DNA of 64,000 nt from Vibrio galatheae (GTDB lineage Bacteria; Pseudomonadota; Gammaproteobacteria; Enterobacterales; Vibrionaceae): contig NZ_JXXV01000018.1 of the NCBI RefSeq assembly GCF_000967545.1, positions 62,001 to 126,000 on the forward strand, read 5' to 3'. Below are positions 27,952 to 36,682 of the stretch, piece by piece (the first letter of the stretch is position 1; each line of letters starts with the position of its first letter). The notes under the pieces are model-generated. The model saw only the letters and a program-made list of their open reading frames with translations, searched no databases and was not told the origin of the DNA. The translations under genes were made by a program, and so were the position numbers.

Positions 27952-28983
27952 TTATGAATCCAGTGTACCTAACGGTAATTGAATGACAGCCAATACACCG
28001 CCAGTACTTGACTGCTTAATGGTGAGATTCGCAGTGTCACCATAAAGCGCTTTTATCCTTGCTCGGGTGTTTTCCAAGCCGATACCGTTGCCATTACTGC
28101 TTGAGGCACTCGAAAAGCCCACGCCAGAGTCTGTTACTTCGATCATCATATTTGCGTCTTGTTGAGAAATACAGATAGACACTTCACCACCATCGACTTT
28201 AGGTTCTATCCCGTGTTGAATGGCGTTTTCAACAATAGGTTGTAGCAGCAACGGCGCAAATGGAACGTCCTCACTCATCATATTGGTGATCTCGTAGCTC
28301 AGTCGGTCACCTAATCGAATTTTTTGAATCGCCAAGTAGGCATCAACCAGCTCTAGTTCTGCCTTTAAACTCGATACAGCTTGGCGGCTATTTTGCAAAG
28401 TACCTCTCAACAACTCAGTGAGTTTTTCCAACATATGCTGCGCTGCTTTCGGATCGTGGCTAATCAACGCACTAACATTGGCTAAAGTATTAAACAGAAA
28501 GTGGGGTTCTATCTGACTTTGCAGTTGGCTCAGTTGACTTAACACCAAAGCTTTCTCTTGCTCTGACTGAATACGTTTTGCTTTTTCAAGTTCCTTCTGA
28601 GCCATCAGTTTCTGCTCATGCGAGTAGAAATAGAAAAAACACGTTGTCGAGAAAATAAAACCAAGAACCACAATCGGCTTAAGCTCACTGATTTCAGCAA
28701 ATTTGTCATAGCGACTTAACCACCAGTAGGCATTGAGCGTACCGAAAAGCATGGCACCAGTAATCGATAACACAGTAATGATATTATTGCTCAATCGAGG
28801 CCAAAGCGAGCTAACGATAAGTGAAGTCACCACCGAGCTATAACCATAGCCTAGGCTGATCGTCAAATGTTCAAGATAAGCACTAGGCCAGATTGATTGC
28901 GTGACAAAAGCGATAACAGCGCAAAATATCGTGGTATATGCGAAGCTCTTAAGTACATTTCTCGAATAGGTGGATGGTTCCAT
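27952..28983 (-). CDS. LytS-type sensor histidine kinase (His_kinase family)
   Basis: A 343-residue kinase with four or five N-terminal hydrophobic helices (about 10-120) and almost no periplasmic domain, a coiled coil (about 125-155), the phospho-acceptor in PHFLFNTLANVSALI, and an ATPase domain with NAIQHGIEP and GVGFSSASSSNGNGIGLENTR. This is the LytS/AlgZ class that pairs with LytTR regulators. The lack of a sensor domain and operon with an ABC transporter suggest that it senses membrane state or transporter activity. Confidence 0.92.
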   Translation of the reverse strand: MEPSTYSRNVLKSFAYTTIFCAVIAFVTQSIWPSAYLEHLTISLGYGYSSVVTSLIVSSLWPRLSNNIITVLSITGAMLFGTLNAYWWLSRYDKFAEISELKPIVVLGFIFSTTCFFYFYSHEQKLMAQKELEKAKRIQSEQEKALVLSQLSQLQSQIEPHFLFNTLANVSALISHDPKAAQHMLEKLTELLRGTLQNSRQAVSSLKAELELVDAYLAIQKIRLGDRLSYEITNMMSEDVPFAPLLLQPIVENAIQHGIEPKVDGGEVSICISQQDANMMIEVTDSGVGFSSASSSNGNGIGLENTRARIKALYGDTANLTIKQSSTGGVLAVIQLPLGTLDS

Positions 28984-28985
28984 GA

Positions 28986-30254
28986 TTAAAACTTCCCTCG
29001 TAGGTTGAGAAAAATCATACGCTTATCATTAAGATTTGCATACACCGAATCGCTGTCTCCGGTCATAAAACGGGCAGCAAGTTCAGCCGAAAATGACGCA
29101 GAGCCCGAGTCGTAGACTAGATAATCTAGCCATTGCGTTGCTATAACACCTTGATCCTGAGGTGAATAGAGCACGTCAAATGTTGGCGTTAAGCGATCAA
29201 GCCAAAGTTGCTCTTTTGACCACGACCATTGACTCCAACTTGAGGAATCTAACGACCAGTGGAACATCACGTTATGTTGCACCAAGTTGGCATGATTCAG
29301 TCCTTGAGCATAAGAAGTAGCAATTGGCTTGAGCGTCGCTTGACTCGACAAAGCAGCAACTTGTGAGTAGGCATTGTGCCATTCGGCGTCGCTCCAGCTA
29401 CGACTGTCATACCAATACTCTAAAATAATGGTGTTACCTGCTGCATTAGCCCAATTGAGTCCGGCTAGCACTTGATAACCGTCATCTTTGGTTTGCAGAC
29501 TGACCGGAGTAAAACCTCCCTGTTGAACATAGCTAAGGTACTTGTGCTGATAGAGCGCCGAACTATGAACAGACCAAGCCTCATTGACAACGGTAACGTA
29601 AGATCCGCCGAACAAACCACGGCGAACATCGTCATAGTAAGCCAATACTTGCCATTCACTGTCGCCCCACAGTGCGTAGCGCCTTAGTCCTATGCCTTGT
29701 TGCTCTGCTGCCTGTTCTAGACTAGTGCCTTGCTGCTGAGTCCATGATGAATCGCTGTAAACCAGACTCCATTCACCAGACATATCGAAGTACGAAGCCA
29801 TCGCAACACCTGTCCCCTCTTCGACTTGAATGCCGACTGGATTACGACGATAAGGCTTAAATACATCCAGCGGACGATACCCATAACCAACGCCCCAGTC
29901 GAGCCGCACTTTGCCCAGCGTGATGTCGATTTCCATGCCAGATAACTCCACGTTGCCCTGCCAGAATAGATCCTGAATTATCAACTCGCCCTCCAAAGAT
30001 TGTGTGTTATCGGAGCTGTAAATTTGATTCCCTTTAGCGGCAAACAGCCCCGTCAATCCCCTTCCTTCTAATTGCAGATCTAGCAGTGCATCTGCGGTTT
30101 CTGTTGTGTTTGTAACCGGCGCACCAAACAGCAAAGAATCGCGGTGCGTTGCTGTATTGGCGCTGAGCGTGTAATCCCAATCCAAACTAAACTCATTCGC
30201 CAAAACAGGCGCGGTAATGACGAGTGAGCTAAATAACGCGCAGTACGATTTCAT
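28986..30254 (-). CDS. Predicted outer-membrane beta-barrel protein of unknown function
   Basis: A 422-residue protein with a signal peptide (cleavage near VLANE, residues 15-21), many alternating-hydrophobic strands rich in W, Y and S, and a C-terminal Phe (LRGKF) typical of outer-membrane barrels. I do not recognise a named family. Its ATG touches the stop of the LolA-like gene and it precedes the kinase by 2 bases. Its position suggests it is the outer-membrane acceptor or exit for whatever the ABC/LolA-like parts move. Confidence 0.78.
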   Translation of the reverse strand: MKSYCALFSSLVITAPVLANEFSLDWDYTLSANTATHRDSLLFGAPVTNTTETADALLDLQLEGRGLTGLFAAKGNQIYSSDNTQSLEGELIIQDLFWQGNVELSGMEIDITLGKVRLDWGVGYGYRPLDVFKPYRRNPVGIQVEEGTGVAMASYFDMSGEWSLVYSDSSWTQQQGTSLEQAAEQQGIGLRRYALWGDSEWQVLAYYDDVRRGLFGGSYVTVVNEAWSVHSSALYQHKYLSYVQQGGFTPVSLQTKDDGYQVLAGLNWANAAGNTIILEYWYDSRSWSDAEWHNAYSQVAALSSQATLKPIATSYAQGLNHANLVQHNVMFHWSLDSSSWSQWSWSKEQLWLDRLTPTFDVLYSPQDQGVIATQWLDYLVYDSGSASFSAELAARFMTGDSDSVYANLNDKRMIFLNLRGKF

Positions 30255-31013
30255 TTACAACTCCGACAAGACATTTCGGGTTAAAAACGCCGGATTGTAG
30301 TATTTATCTTCAAGCTCAAATGGAGTGATTTCTTGATATTCAATCACGGTCTTTTTCGCGGGTTGAATCTGATCGTACAAGGTCATAGCAACCACCCGAA
30401 CCTCCCCCTTTCGCTCACCTTGACTAAACCAAGCTTGTTTTGCGAGTTTGCCAGAATGTAGATAGAGATCCGCTTTGAGAGGGAAATCGTTCTTTTCATC
30501 TAACCACAGTTCGATCGTCGAGTAACTGGCGCCTTTGGTTGTGGCACGTAAACGCAAGTGGTTGGCTTGGCGCGGCTGGTTATCAACTTCGATTTGTTCT
30601 GGGTTAACAAAAGTCGCGTGGTAATCTTCACTCCAGGTGAGGGTAGAGATATCGCCTACCGAGGCTTCACCAAGCAATTTTTGCATTGGCGTAATGCGTA
30701 TCGGACGACGGCTTTTCGGCATCACCAACCAGTAGTTGTCTCCCAGCATTAACATCTTCTGACCCGCTTCAACCTGAGACTTAAACAGCACCAGCGACTC
30801 ACGATTTTGCCGAGTGTAGACATTGTACTCACGCGTTTTGTCCAGTTCACCATTTTCAAATAAGCTCACTAAAGAGACGACTTTCGCTGCATCAGAATCC
30901 AATCGGTACTGATCCGCATTTTTGACCATTTGGGCAACGTCTTTGGCGATAACGCTTGAAGCAACTAACATCAATAACGAAAAAATGGTTGTGTTTTTAA
31001 TGACGTTAAACAT
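30255..31013 (-). CDS. LolA-like outer-membrane lipoprotein-sorting family protein
   Basis: A 252-residue periplasmic protein with a signal peptide (about 1-23, ending SVIAKD). The fold pattern (NYWLVMPKSRRPIRITPMQKLLGEASVGDI, then SYSTIELWLDEKNDFPLKADLY) is that of the LolA-like family often linked to FtsX-type ABC transporters. A carrier for a lipid or lipidated substrate between membranes is inferred. It overlaps the permease gene by 8 bases. The true LolA is usually encoded near ftsK, so this would be a paralogue with another cargo. Confidence 0.82.
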   Translation of the reverse strand: MFNVIKNTTIFSLLMLVASSVIAKDVAQMVKNADQYRLDSDAAKVVSLVSLFENGELDKTREYNVYTRQNRESLVLFKSQVEAGQKMLMLGDNYWLVMPKSRRPIRITPMQKLLGEASVGDISTLTWSEDYHATFVNPEQIEVDNQPRQANHLRLRATTKGASYSTIELWLDEKNDFPLKADLYLHSGKLAKQAWFSQGERKGEVRVVAMTLYDQIQPAKKTVIEYQEITPFELEDKYYNPAFLTRNVLSEL

Positions 31014-32265
31014 AGATCAATGCCTCCGTAATCGGTTTTTTCACTCCTTTGGATGCTGACAACCAAGCCGCTAGGACACAGATTCCAAGCACGCCCAACG
31101 CTGTCATAGAGAGTAGTTCTGGCGAAAAATAGATATTCAGTGGGTAGGTTTCCGTCCTTCCCGGTGGTGGTGGCATTTGGACGTCGATCACTAACAGCAA
31201 CAAACTGACCGCCAGACTTAAAACACCGCCTATCGCTGAACCAATCACAGCCAGAACTGCCGACTCGCGCACAAACCCAGAAACGATCTCTTTCGGATAG
31301 GTCCCCAGTGCCGACAAGGTTCCGATTTCACGCGTTCGCTCGGTGACGGACATAGTCATGGTGTTAAACAATGCAACAAACACTACCAATGCCATGACGG
31401 CACCCATGATGCCAAATATGCGGTCATAGAGTCCTTTCACCTTGATGTAGAAAAAAGCGCGATCTTGCCAAGGCGTCACTTCAACGGCTTGCTTGAGTGG
31501 AAGACCTGCGAGTTGCTGCTCTACCCAGTTTTTCATTTGCAGCGTCTGTTCGGTTTCGAACAAGAAAACAGACAAAGTGCTGACTTTGTCACTATTCAGC
31601 AAAGCTTGCGCTGAACGAATATGCAGGTAGAGCTGGCGCTTATCTAGCTCAGGGATGCCTGTGGAATAGATGCCCCTCACTTTGTAATCGTACGCGTTCA
31701 GTGCGCCATCGCTGGTTGTCGCCAATAACGTCACCCAATCACCGGGACTCACGTTAAGATTACGCGCTAAATCAACCCCTAGCATCACCTCTGGTTCACT
31801 CGGGTCATAGCGCGATGATTGTATACTCGACAACGTTTTTCCTTCTCGAACATCCAGAAATGGCCCTTTCATGTCAAACTCGCGTTCATTAACACCAGTA
31901 CCAACGAAAATGGTCGACTTGTTGCCGTTGGATACCAGCCCAGTGAACTCGATTCTTGGCTGCACACCACGCACTTGTTCATTGGCAATCAGCCGCTGGG
32001 TAATCTGTTGACTGTCCGCCAAGCCATTCGCCAGAGGCATTTCTTCATCCTTTTCAAAGAAACCCGGTTGACTGATAGTCAGGTGCCCAGTATCTCTCGC
32101 TGTCGACTGTTTGAGTGAATCATAGGTATATAATCCAAAACCACCTGCTGAGGTCAGAGCGAAAATCGCAATAGCCACGATCAGCACCGACAAAACACTA
32201 CGGCGTTTGTTGCGTTGTAAATTGAGATACGCAATGCGTAATGAGTGTGGAATTAACTTGCCCAT
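31006..32265 (-). CDS. LolC/E- or MacB-type ABC transporter permease
   Basis: A 419-residue permease with the MacB/FtsX layout: one N-terminal helix (about 22-45), a large periplasmic domain (about 46-280), and three C-terminal helices (about 285-310, 340-370, 385-410). The FtsX motif SVTERTREIGTLSALG is present. Such transporters do not pull substrate through the membrane but extract it or act as mechanotransmitters. It overlaps the ATPase gene by 13 bases. A single permease suggests a homodimer. Confidence 0.9.
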   Translation of the reverse strand: MGKLIPHSLRIAYLNLQRNKRRSVLSVLIVAIAIFALTSAGGFGLYTYDSLKQSTARDTGHLTISQPGFFEKDEEMPLANGLADSQQITQRLIANEQVRGVQPRIEFTGLVSNGNKSTIFVGTGVNEREFDMKGPFLDVREGKTLSSIQSSRYDPSEPEVMLGVDLARNLNVSPGDWVTLLATTSDGALNAYDYKVRGIYSTGIPELDKRQLYLHIRSAQALLNSDKVSTLSVFLFETEQTLQMKNWVEQQLAGLPLKQAVEVTPWQDRAFFYIKVKGLYDRIFGIMGAVMALVVFVALFNTMTMSVTERTREIGTLSALGTYPKEIVSGFVRESAVLAVIGSAIGGVLSLAVSLLLLVIDVQMPPPPGRTETYPLNIYFSPELLSMTALGVLGICVLAAWLSASKGVKKPITEALIYV

Positions 32266-32936
32266 TTCATTGGCTCCTTGTTAATTGTGCCGTCGAGTAA
32301 ATCAATACTTCGGTCACATTGAACCGCCATGCGAGGATCGTGCGTAGCAACAATAAAGGTGGTGCCAAATTCATGGCCAAGACTTTTCATTAGTTCAATC
32401 ACAACCGACGCAGTATGGCTATCAAGGCTCGCTGTCGGCTCATCGGCTATCACCATCTGTGGCTCGTGGACTAACGCTCTGGCTATCGCGACACGCTGCT
32501 GCTGACCGCCAGATAGATTATCTGGACGATGGTCAGCAAATTCTTTAAGTCCCACTTTATCCAGAATTTCGAGTGCTTTGCTTTTTTGGTCTGCCAATGA
32601 GTAGCCGTTAAGCATCAATGGATAAGCGACGTTTTCCCACGCCGTCATAACTGGAATCAGGTTGAACTTTTGGAATACAAAACCAAGCAGATTACGGCGC
32701 ATTTTTGCGGCACTGAGCGCCTCTTTCGGATAAGCAACGCCAGAGAGTTCAATCGAACCCAAATAATCCATATCCAACAGGCCCAAAATGTTCAACAACG
32801 TACTCTTTCCTGAACCCGATGGGCCACACAAGGCGACCATTTCACCTTGATTAATCACGCCACCAACCTGATTCAAAGCATGTACTTGTTGCTGGCCGAT
32901 CAGATAAGTCTTACTAATTTGCTCAAAACGTATCAT
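32253..32936 (-). CDS. LolD/MacB-type ABC transporter ATPase
   Basis: A 227-residue ABC ATPase with Walker A GPSGSGKST, Q-loop VFQKFNLIPVMTAWENV, signature LSGGQQQRVAIARAL, Walker B MVIADEPTASLD and switch His in VATHD. The sequence is of the LolD/FtsE/MacB class that pairs with FtsX-type permeases. It lies between the TPR-like gene (9-base gap) and the permease (overlap). Confidence 0.93.
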   Translation of the reverse strand: MIRFEQISKTYLIGQQQVHALNQVGGVINQGEMVALCGPSGSGKSTLLNILGLLDMDYLGSIELSGVAYPKEALSAAKMRRNLLGFVFQKFNLIPVMTAWENVAYPLMLNGYSLADQKSKALEILDKVGLKEFADHRPDNLSGGQQQRVAIARALVHEPQMVIADEPTASLDSHTASVVIELMKSLGHEFGTTFIVATHDPRMAVQCDRSIDLLDGTINKEPMKWAS

Positions 32937-32945
32937 AACCCCTCC

Positions 32946-33590
32946 TTAAGCTGCTGATTTCAGCATCGCTTCCGCTTGTACTGTCATTGAGTGATTAGGA
33001 TTACGCACTTGCATATCTGCAACCCAAACTTGCGCTTGTGGCTTGTCTTCTGCTTTCAATGCGGCTTGGATGGCGTAGATATAAACCCACGAGATGGCAT
33101 CGTAGTTTTGCTGTTTAAACGACGGATCAGAGAGTAAATCTAGGAAAATGTCATACCCTCGCTCGAAGTGGTTGAACATGTCTGGTAGCGAAGTAAATGT
33201 TGAACCTGCGATCGCCTTTGCTAACAGTGATTCAGGTAAACCCTGACGTAATGCCTGCTGATCAAGCGGTATAGCTTGTGTATTGAGTAAATCCAAACCT
33301 TTGCTAATGGTGGCTAATCCCTGTTCGGTATACTTCATCTTGTTCCAAGGCATAAATGCATCACGGCCCATTAAGGTTTTTGTACTTCCTAGGTAAACCA
33401 AACTCAATGGGTCCGCCCCGTCTTGCGCGATTTGTTGCTCAAGTTGCTGATAGACATACTCAACTTTTGCTTCATCACCTTGCGCGGCAAGGTTGTATTG
33501 AGTAATGATTTCTTCGCTGGGCGAAGCGACAGCTTGTGAAGTCATTAACAGGCCGATGCTTATTAAGCTCGCCAACGTGGTGGTTTTCAT
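32946..33590 (-). CDS. Periplasmic helical-repeat protein heading the ABC/LytSR operon
   Basis: A 214-residue protein with a signal peptide (about 1-22, ending AVASPS) and helical segments consistent with TPR-like repeats (EEIITQYNLAAQGDEAKVEYVY, DPLSLVYLGSTKTLMGRDA). I recognise no exact family. It is the first gene of the operon, 9 bases before the ATPase, so it probably works in the periplasm with the LolA-like protein. Confidence 0.75.
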   Translation of the reverse strand: MKTTTLASLISIGLLMTSQAVASPSEEIITQYNLAAQGDEAKVEYVYQQLEQQIAQDGADPLSLVYLGSTKTLMGRDAFMPWNKMKYTEQGLATISKGLDLLNTQAIPLDQQALRQGLPESLLAKAIAGSTFTSLPDMFNHFERGYDIFLDLLSDPSFKQQNYDAISWVYIYAIQAALKAEDKPQAQVWVADMQVRNPNHSMTVQAEAMLKSAA

Positions 33591-33840
33591 TTAAGTCTTC
33601 CTTGCTTGTTGTGATGCTGAAAGATTAACTTGCCAAACTAAACCGAGCAGCAGATTGCGATGAGCGGAAAAAAACGGGAATAAATGGTCGTTATGGGGAT
33701 TAAATGGTGAAAACGCATACAACCAATCAGGCGCAACGGTAGCTTTTCACCACTATCATGGTTAGAGTAGCCGCAACGAGAAAACCGAGCGCTTGAGAAT
33801 CGCGTCGGTAAGAAAAGAAATGTAGAAAGAGACCATCCTC

Positions 33841-34089
33841 ATGATCAATGACGAAAGAATTATTGCCGACTTAACTGAACTAGAAGCCTTTCTAATTGCT
33901 GTCGAAAGTGGCGCTTTAGGACTAAGCAATGCAGCAGGCGTCGTATTAGCGACCAATAACAGCGATGGACGTCGATTTGTGGCGGTATTAGATGATAACC
34001 ATCAACTACTTCTAGGGCGTTGGGTCACAGAGGAAGTGTTCCAAACCGGACAAGATTTGGTGCGTAATGGCCCCAAGCGACCGCACTAA
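33841..34089 (+). CDS. Small hypothetical protein
   Basis: An 82-residue acidic protein. It starts MINDERIIADLTELEAF and has an alternating beta-strand stretch (RRFVAVLDDNHQLLLGRW). There is no strong ribosome-binding site and I recognise no family, but its composition is protein-like, better than the overlapping minus-strand frame. It stands alone between the divergent ABC operon and the paa region. Confidence 0.5.
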   Translation: MINDERIIADLTELEAFLIAVESGALGLSNAAGVVLATNNSDGRRFVAVLDDNHQLLLGRWVTEEVFQTGQDLVRNGPKRPH

Positions 34090-34209
34090 TCTAAATAGAT
34101 TTGTACCGAGTAAGCGACTTGGGCTAGATTCACACATTAGATCTAGCCCTAGTGATAATCGAAGGATCTTATCTCACTAAGTTTCGCTAGCAATAAACAT
34201 ATTGAATAC

Positions 34210-34503
34210 CTATAAGCCGCTGCCTACCGCAAAGTACACCACGCTCTCATCGAAACTGGTTGCCACATCTAAACCAATTCGAATGTCGTAAGTTTGACTG
34301 AGGTTATAGCGAAATCCTAAACCAACCGCGTCTGCGTTTTCTGTAACGCTATCATTACTAAGCACGTCGTCATTGAAAGTAACACCAACACCATAAAAAC
34401 CAAGTAACGACCAACTGCTGTTTATGTCATATATCGCTTGGACCTGAGTAAAATGATTCATATCACACGATATCACTTTATCCTCGCCCAAAATACGCAA
34501 CAA
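34210..34503 (-). pseudogene. C-terminal fragment of an outer-membrane beta-barrel protein
   Basis: A 97-codon frame whose sequence is a set of beta-hairpins (SSWSLLGFYGVGVTF, AVGLGFRYNLSQTYDIRIGLDVATSFDESVVYFAVG) like the last strands of a BamA/Omp85-type surface-antigen barrel. There is no signal peptide, and no plug or POTRA part upstream. It is best read as a remnant. A short independent gene is less likely. Confidence 0.55.
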
Positions 34504-34608
34504 ACAAAGTGCCCATTAGATTAATTCGGAGATAATCAAGCAATATGAAAAAGAGCTCCCCATGAAAATACTAGTTGGGCTGCTAAACAGATAGCTAAAA
34601 GCCTAGAG

Positions 34609-34908
34609 TTACTGCATAGCAGGTATAGGGATAATCTTCACTTTACTCATCGCCTTCTCATCACGGAGCTTTTTTAGTGGCGCGTATTCTGGAGAATCTT
34701 GCCACTGTTTTGCTGCGTTGACTGAAGGCCATTCTTGGAGCACGCACGCTTCTGAACTGAGCTCCCCATGAAGTGCGATCGGAGATTTGTTGAACGCGAT
34801 CATTTTACCGCCATAAATCTTCATGGTCTCAGGAACACGTTGCGCGTACTCGCGAAATGCATCTTTATCTTCTATCTTGAATTGAATATACAAGTAAGTC
34901 GTTGTCAC
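34609..34908 (-). CDS. DUF1330-family protein
   Basis: A 99-residue ferredoxin-like-fold protein of the DUF1330 type: YLYIQFKIEDKDAFREYAQRVPETM and the later VLQEWPSVNAAKQWQDSPEYAPLKKLRDE. The start is GTG, with AGGAAG upstream. Function is not established; related dimeric alpha-beta barrel proteins include small monooxygenases. It follows paaY on the same strand after 80 bases and could be part of the paaXY transcript. Confidence 0.8.
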   Translation of the reverse strand: MTTTYLYIQFKIEDKDAFREYAQRVPETMKIYGGKMIAFNKSPIALHGELSSEACVLQEWPSVNAAKQWQDSPEYAPLKKLRDEKAMSKVKIIPIPAMQ

Positions 34909-34987
34909 ATTAACTTCCTATAAGTTGATGATTCTTATTTTTGCTTTACCTAGACTGATGCCAGTTTGTACATGGGTTAGTTTCCGC

Positions 34988-35605
34988 TTAGCACTCAGAT
35001 TCTCCATGTAGCGCTTCACGTTTCGTACTATGTGACTCAGACCAACTGACTTCAGGACGGTTAGCTTCCACTTCTGTTAAAGGTTCAACCAACTTTAATT
35101 CTCTATGACAACGTGCCGAGAGTTTGTGATACATACTCGTACCTCTCTCTTTCCAAAGTAGCTCGTCAGCCGTCACCTCACGGATAAACCTTGCAGGGCT
35201 CCCCATGATCATACTGCGCGGTTCGAAATGCGCGTTAGTTTTGACAAAACTATTTGCACCAATGATGGACTCTTTGCCAATGCGAGCGAGATCCATGACC
35301 ACAGCATTCATGCCAATTAAGCAATTTTCATCAATATGGCAGCCATGAATTATCGCCCCATGCCCGACATGAACATTTTGCTCCAATACGGTTTCTTTGC
35401 CCGGAAATCCGTGCATTACGCAGTTATCTTGAACATTGGCGCCATGACATACAATAAGACGACCAAAGTCACCACGTAGGACCGCATTCGGACCAATATA
35501 GACATTAGCCTCGATAATCACGTCGCCTATAATTTCAGCACTGGGATGAACAAAGGCCGATGGATGGATGACAGGAATCACATCGGCAAATTGATAGATT
35601 GGCAT
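34988..35605 (-). CDS. paaY: Phenylacetate-pathway hexapeptide-repeat thioesterase PaaY
   Basis: A 205-residue left-handed beta-helix protein of the gamma-carbonic anhydrase type: hexapeptide repeats such as AEIIGDVIIEANVYIGPNAVLRGD and the metal-ligand histidines in NVHVGHGAIIHGCHID. PaaY acts as a thioesterase that recovers CoA from ring-hydroxylation intermediates. It lies 27 bases after paaX, the same order as in E. coli. The ATG is preceded by AAGGAAAG. Confidence 0.92.
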   Translation of the reverse strand: MPIYQFADVIPVIHPSAFVHPSAEIIGDVIIEANVYIGPNAVLRGDFGRLIVCHGANVQDNCVMHGFPGKETVLEQNVHVGHGAIIHGCHIDENCLIGMNAVVMDLARIGKESIIGANSFVKTNAHFEPRSMIMGSPARFIREVTADELLWKERGTSMYHKLSARCHRELKLVEPLTEVEANRPEVSWSESHSTKREALHGESEC

Positions 35606-35632
35606 TTAACTTTCCTTGTTAATTCTGCCACG

Positions 35633-36556
35633 CTAATTTAAGCCACCAAAACGTAGATAATAATCGGGTGAAGGCAGTGGTAACTTACCACTCGATGTCT
35701 CACTATTATCTAATACATACTGCAATGCTTTAGCGTGAACTTTCTGATAAATATTGACAGTGAGTTGCTCAGCCTTCGGTCTTAACCACCCTTCTGGTAG
35801 TAGTTCCAATGGCAATTCTGGGTCTTTAACGATAATTCTTCGATAAAAATGAATCACAAGTAGACGCATCTTAAATGCATCTTCACTGGACAACTCTTCT
35901 ATATTCATAGACTCCAAAATCTCCCAAGCTGGAGAAAATAGGTCAATAAACTTACGATATTCTTCATCAATCCTTTCAATATCCCAAGACTGACAAACCA
36001 TATTGCTTAAGACTTCACCATCAGCAGCAAAGAATTCAGCCTGCTGAAATATTTTGGCACTTGGGATACGAGTGAGTATTTCTTGTTTAGTTTCAGGAGT
36101 CAGTTGCTGTAAGTCTGGCTGGATGAAAAAGTCTTTATCAAACAAACCAAAGCCTTTATGCAAAAGGAACTTCACTTCCTCTTTACTGCTGTGAGTCGGA
36201 CCTAAAGAGGTATGAATAATATTCCATCGATGGTTCCAAACCCAGTTATTCGAGTGGTAGATCTTTTTGTTTGCATTGAGCATTTCATTATAGCGAGATG
36301 GCTCAAGATAATAATCACTTTTACGCCCCACCTTTTTAATGGTTAGCCAACCATCTTTATGCAAACGAAACACCGATGAGCGGACTACGCGCTGATTAAA
36401 ACCTAGTGTGTCGAAGTGCTGAATAAGGCAGCCTAACCAAATGCCACCCCCACAAGTCCAAAGATAATCGCCGTAAAATGAAACAATAAGAGATGTACCA
36501 CTAATGGATTGATGGCCGGAAATCCCCTCAAAAAATGACTCTAATTCACAATTCAA
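35633..36556 (-). CDS. paaX: Phenylacetyl-CoA-responsive repressor PaaX
   Basis: A 307-residue GntR-like repressor; phenylacetyl-CoA is the known inducer. It aligns by eye with E. coli PaaX: ISGTSLIVSFYGD, GIWLGCLIQHFDTLGFNQRVVRSSVFRLHKDGWL (winged helix), and RLLVIHFYRRIIVKDPELPLELLPEGW near the C-terminus. The start codon is TTG at 36556 with GGAG five bases upstream; the alignment of the N-terminus supports it. A 22-bp palindrome lies just upstream. It would repress the paa operons and, by the shared sites found here, the amine dehydrogenase operon. Confidence 0.95.
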   Translation of the reverse strand: MNCELESFFEGISGHQSISGTSLIVSFYGDYLWTCGGGIWLGCLIQHFDTLGFNQRVVRSSVFRLHKDGWLTIKKVGRKSDYYLEPSRYNEMLNANKKIYHSNNWVWNHRWNIIHTSLGPTHSSKEEVKFLLHKGFGLFDKDFFIQPDLQQLTPETKQEILTRIPSAKIFQQAEFFAADGEVLSNMVCQSWDIERIDEEYRKFIDLFSPAWEILESMNIEELSSEDAFKMRLLVIHFYRRIIVKDPELPLELLPEGWLRPKAEQLTVNIYQKVHAKALQYVLDNSETSSGKLPLPSPDYYLRFGGLN

Positions 36557-36568
36557 AATAGCTCCAAT

Positions 36569-36590
36569 ATGGTTAAAAATTTTTAACCAT
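36569..36590. promoter_or_regulatory. 22-bp perfect palindrome upstream of paaX
   Basis: The sequence reads the same on both strands for 22 bases, centred on GGTTAAAAATTTTTAACC (36571-36588) with flanking AT pairs. It ends 12 bases before the paaX start codon and abuts its ribosome-binding site. It may be an autoregulatory operator or an RNA hairpin limiting paaX translation. It differs from the TGATAC-type sites elsewhere in the window. Confidence 0.5.
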
Positions 36591-36634
36591 TTATTATTTA
36601 TAGTATCTCCGTATTATTCACATTTCGCTTTGTT

Positions 36635-36672
36635 ATACCACCCTCGGACTTGGCAAATGACGGGGGTGGTAT
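36635..36672. repeat. Inverted repeat between paaK and paaX
   Basis: ATACCACCC (36635-36643) pairs with GGGTGGTAT (36664-36672) over a 20-base loop. It could form a terminator-like hairpin, but the T run (ATTTTG) is on the plus strand, while both flanking genes are on the minus strand. Its role is unclear. Confidence 0.5.
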
Positions 36673-36682
36673 TTTGCTACCT

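Noticed and set aside
33762..33956. Minus-strand open frame opposite the small plus-strand gene
   Set aside because: Serine- and leucine-rich shadow with no ribosome-binding site; the plus-strand frame has better composition.
34552..34773. 14-mer GAGCTCCCCATGAA occurring twice about 200 bases apart
   Set aside because: One copy is inside the DUF1330 gene and the other in the gap below it; no further copies or structure were seen, so it is probably chance or a tiny duplication.
36603..36608. GTATCT near paaX as a fourth N27 site
   Set aside because: The position 33 bases to the left reads TGGTTA, not TGATAC, so the pair fails.
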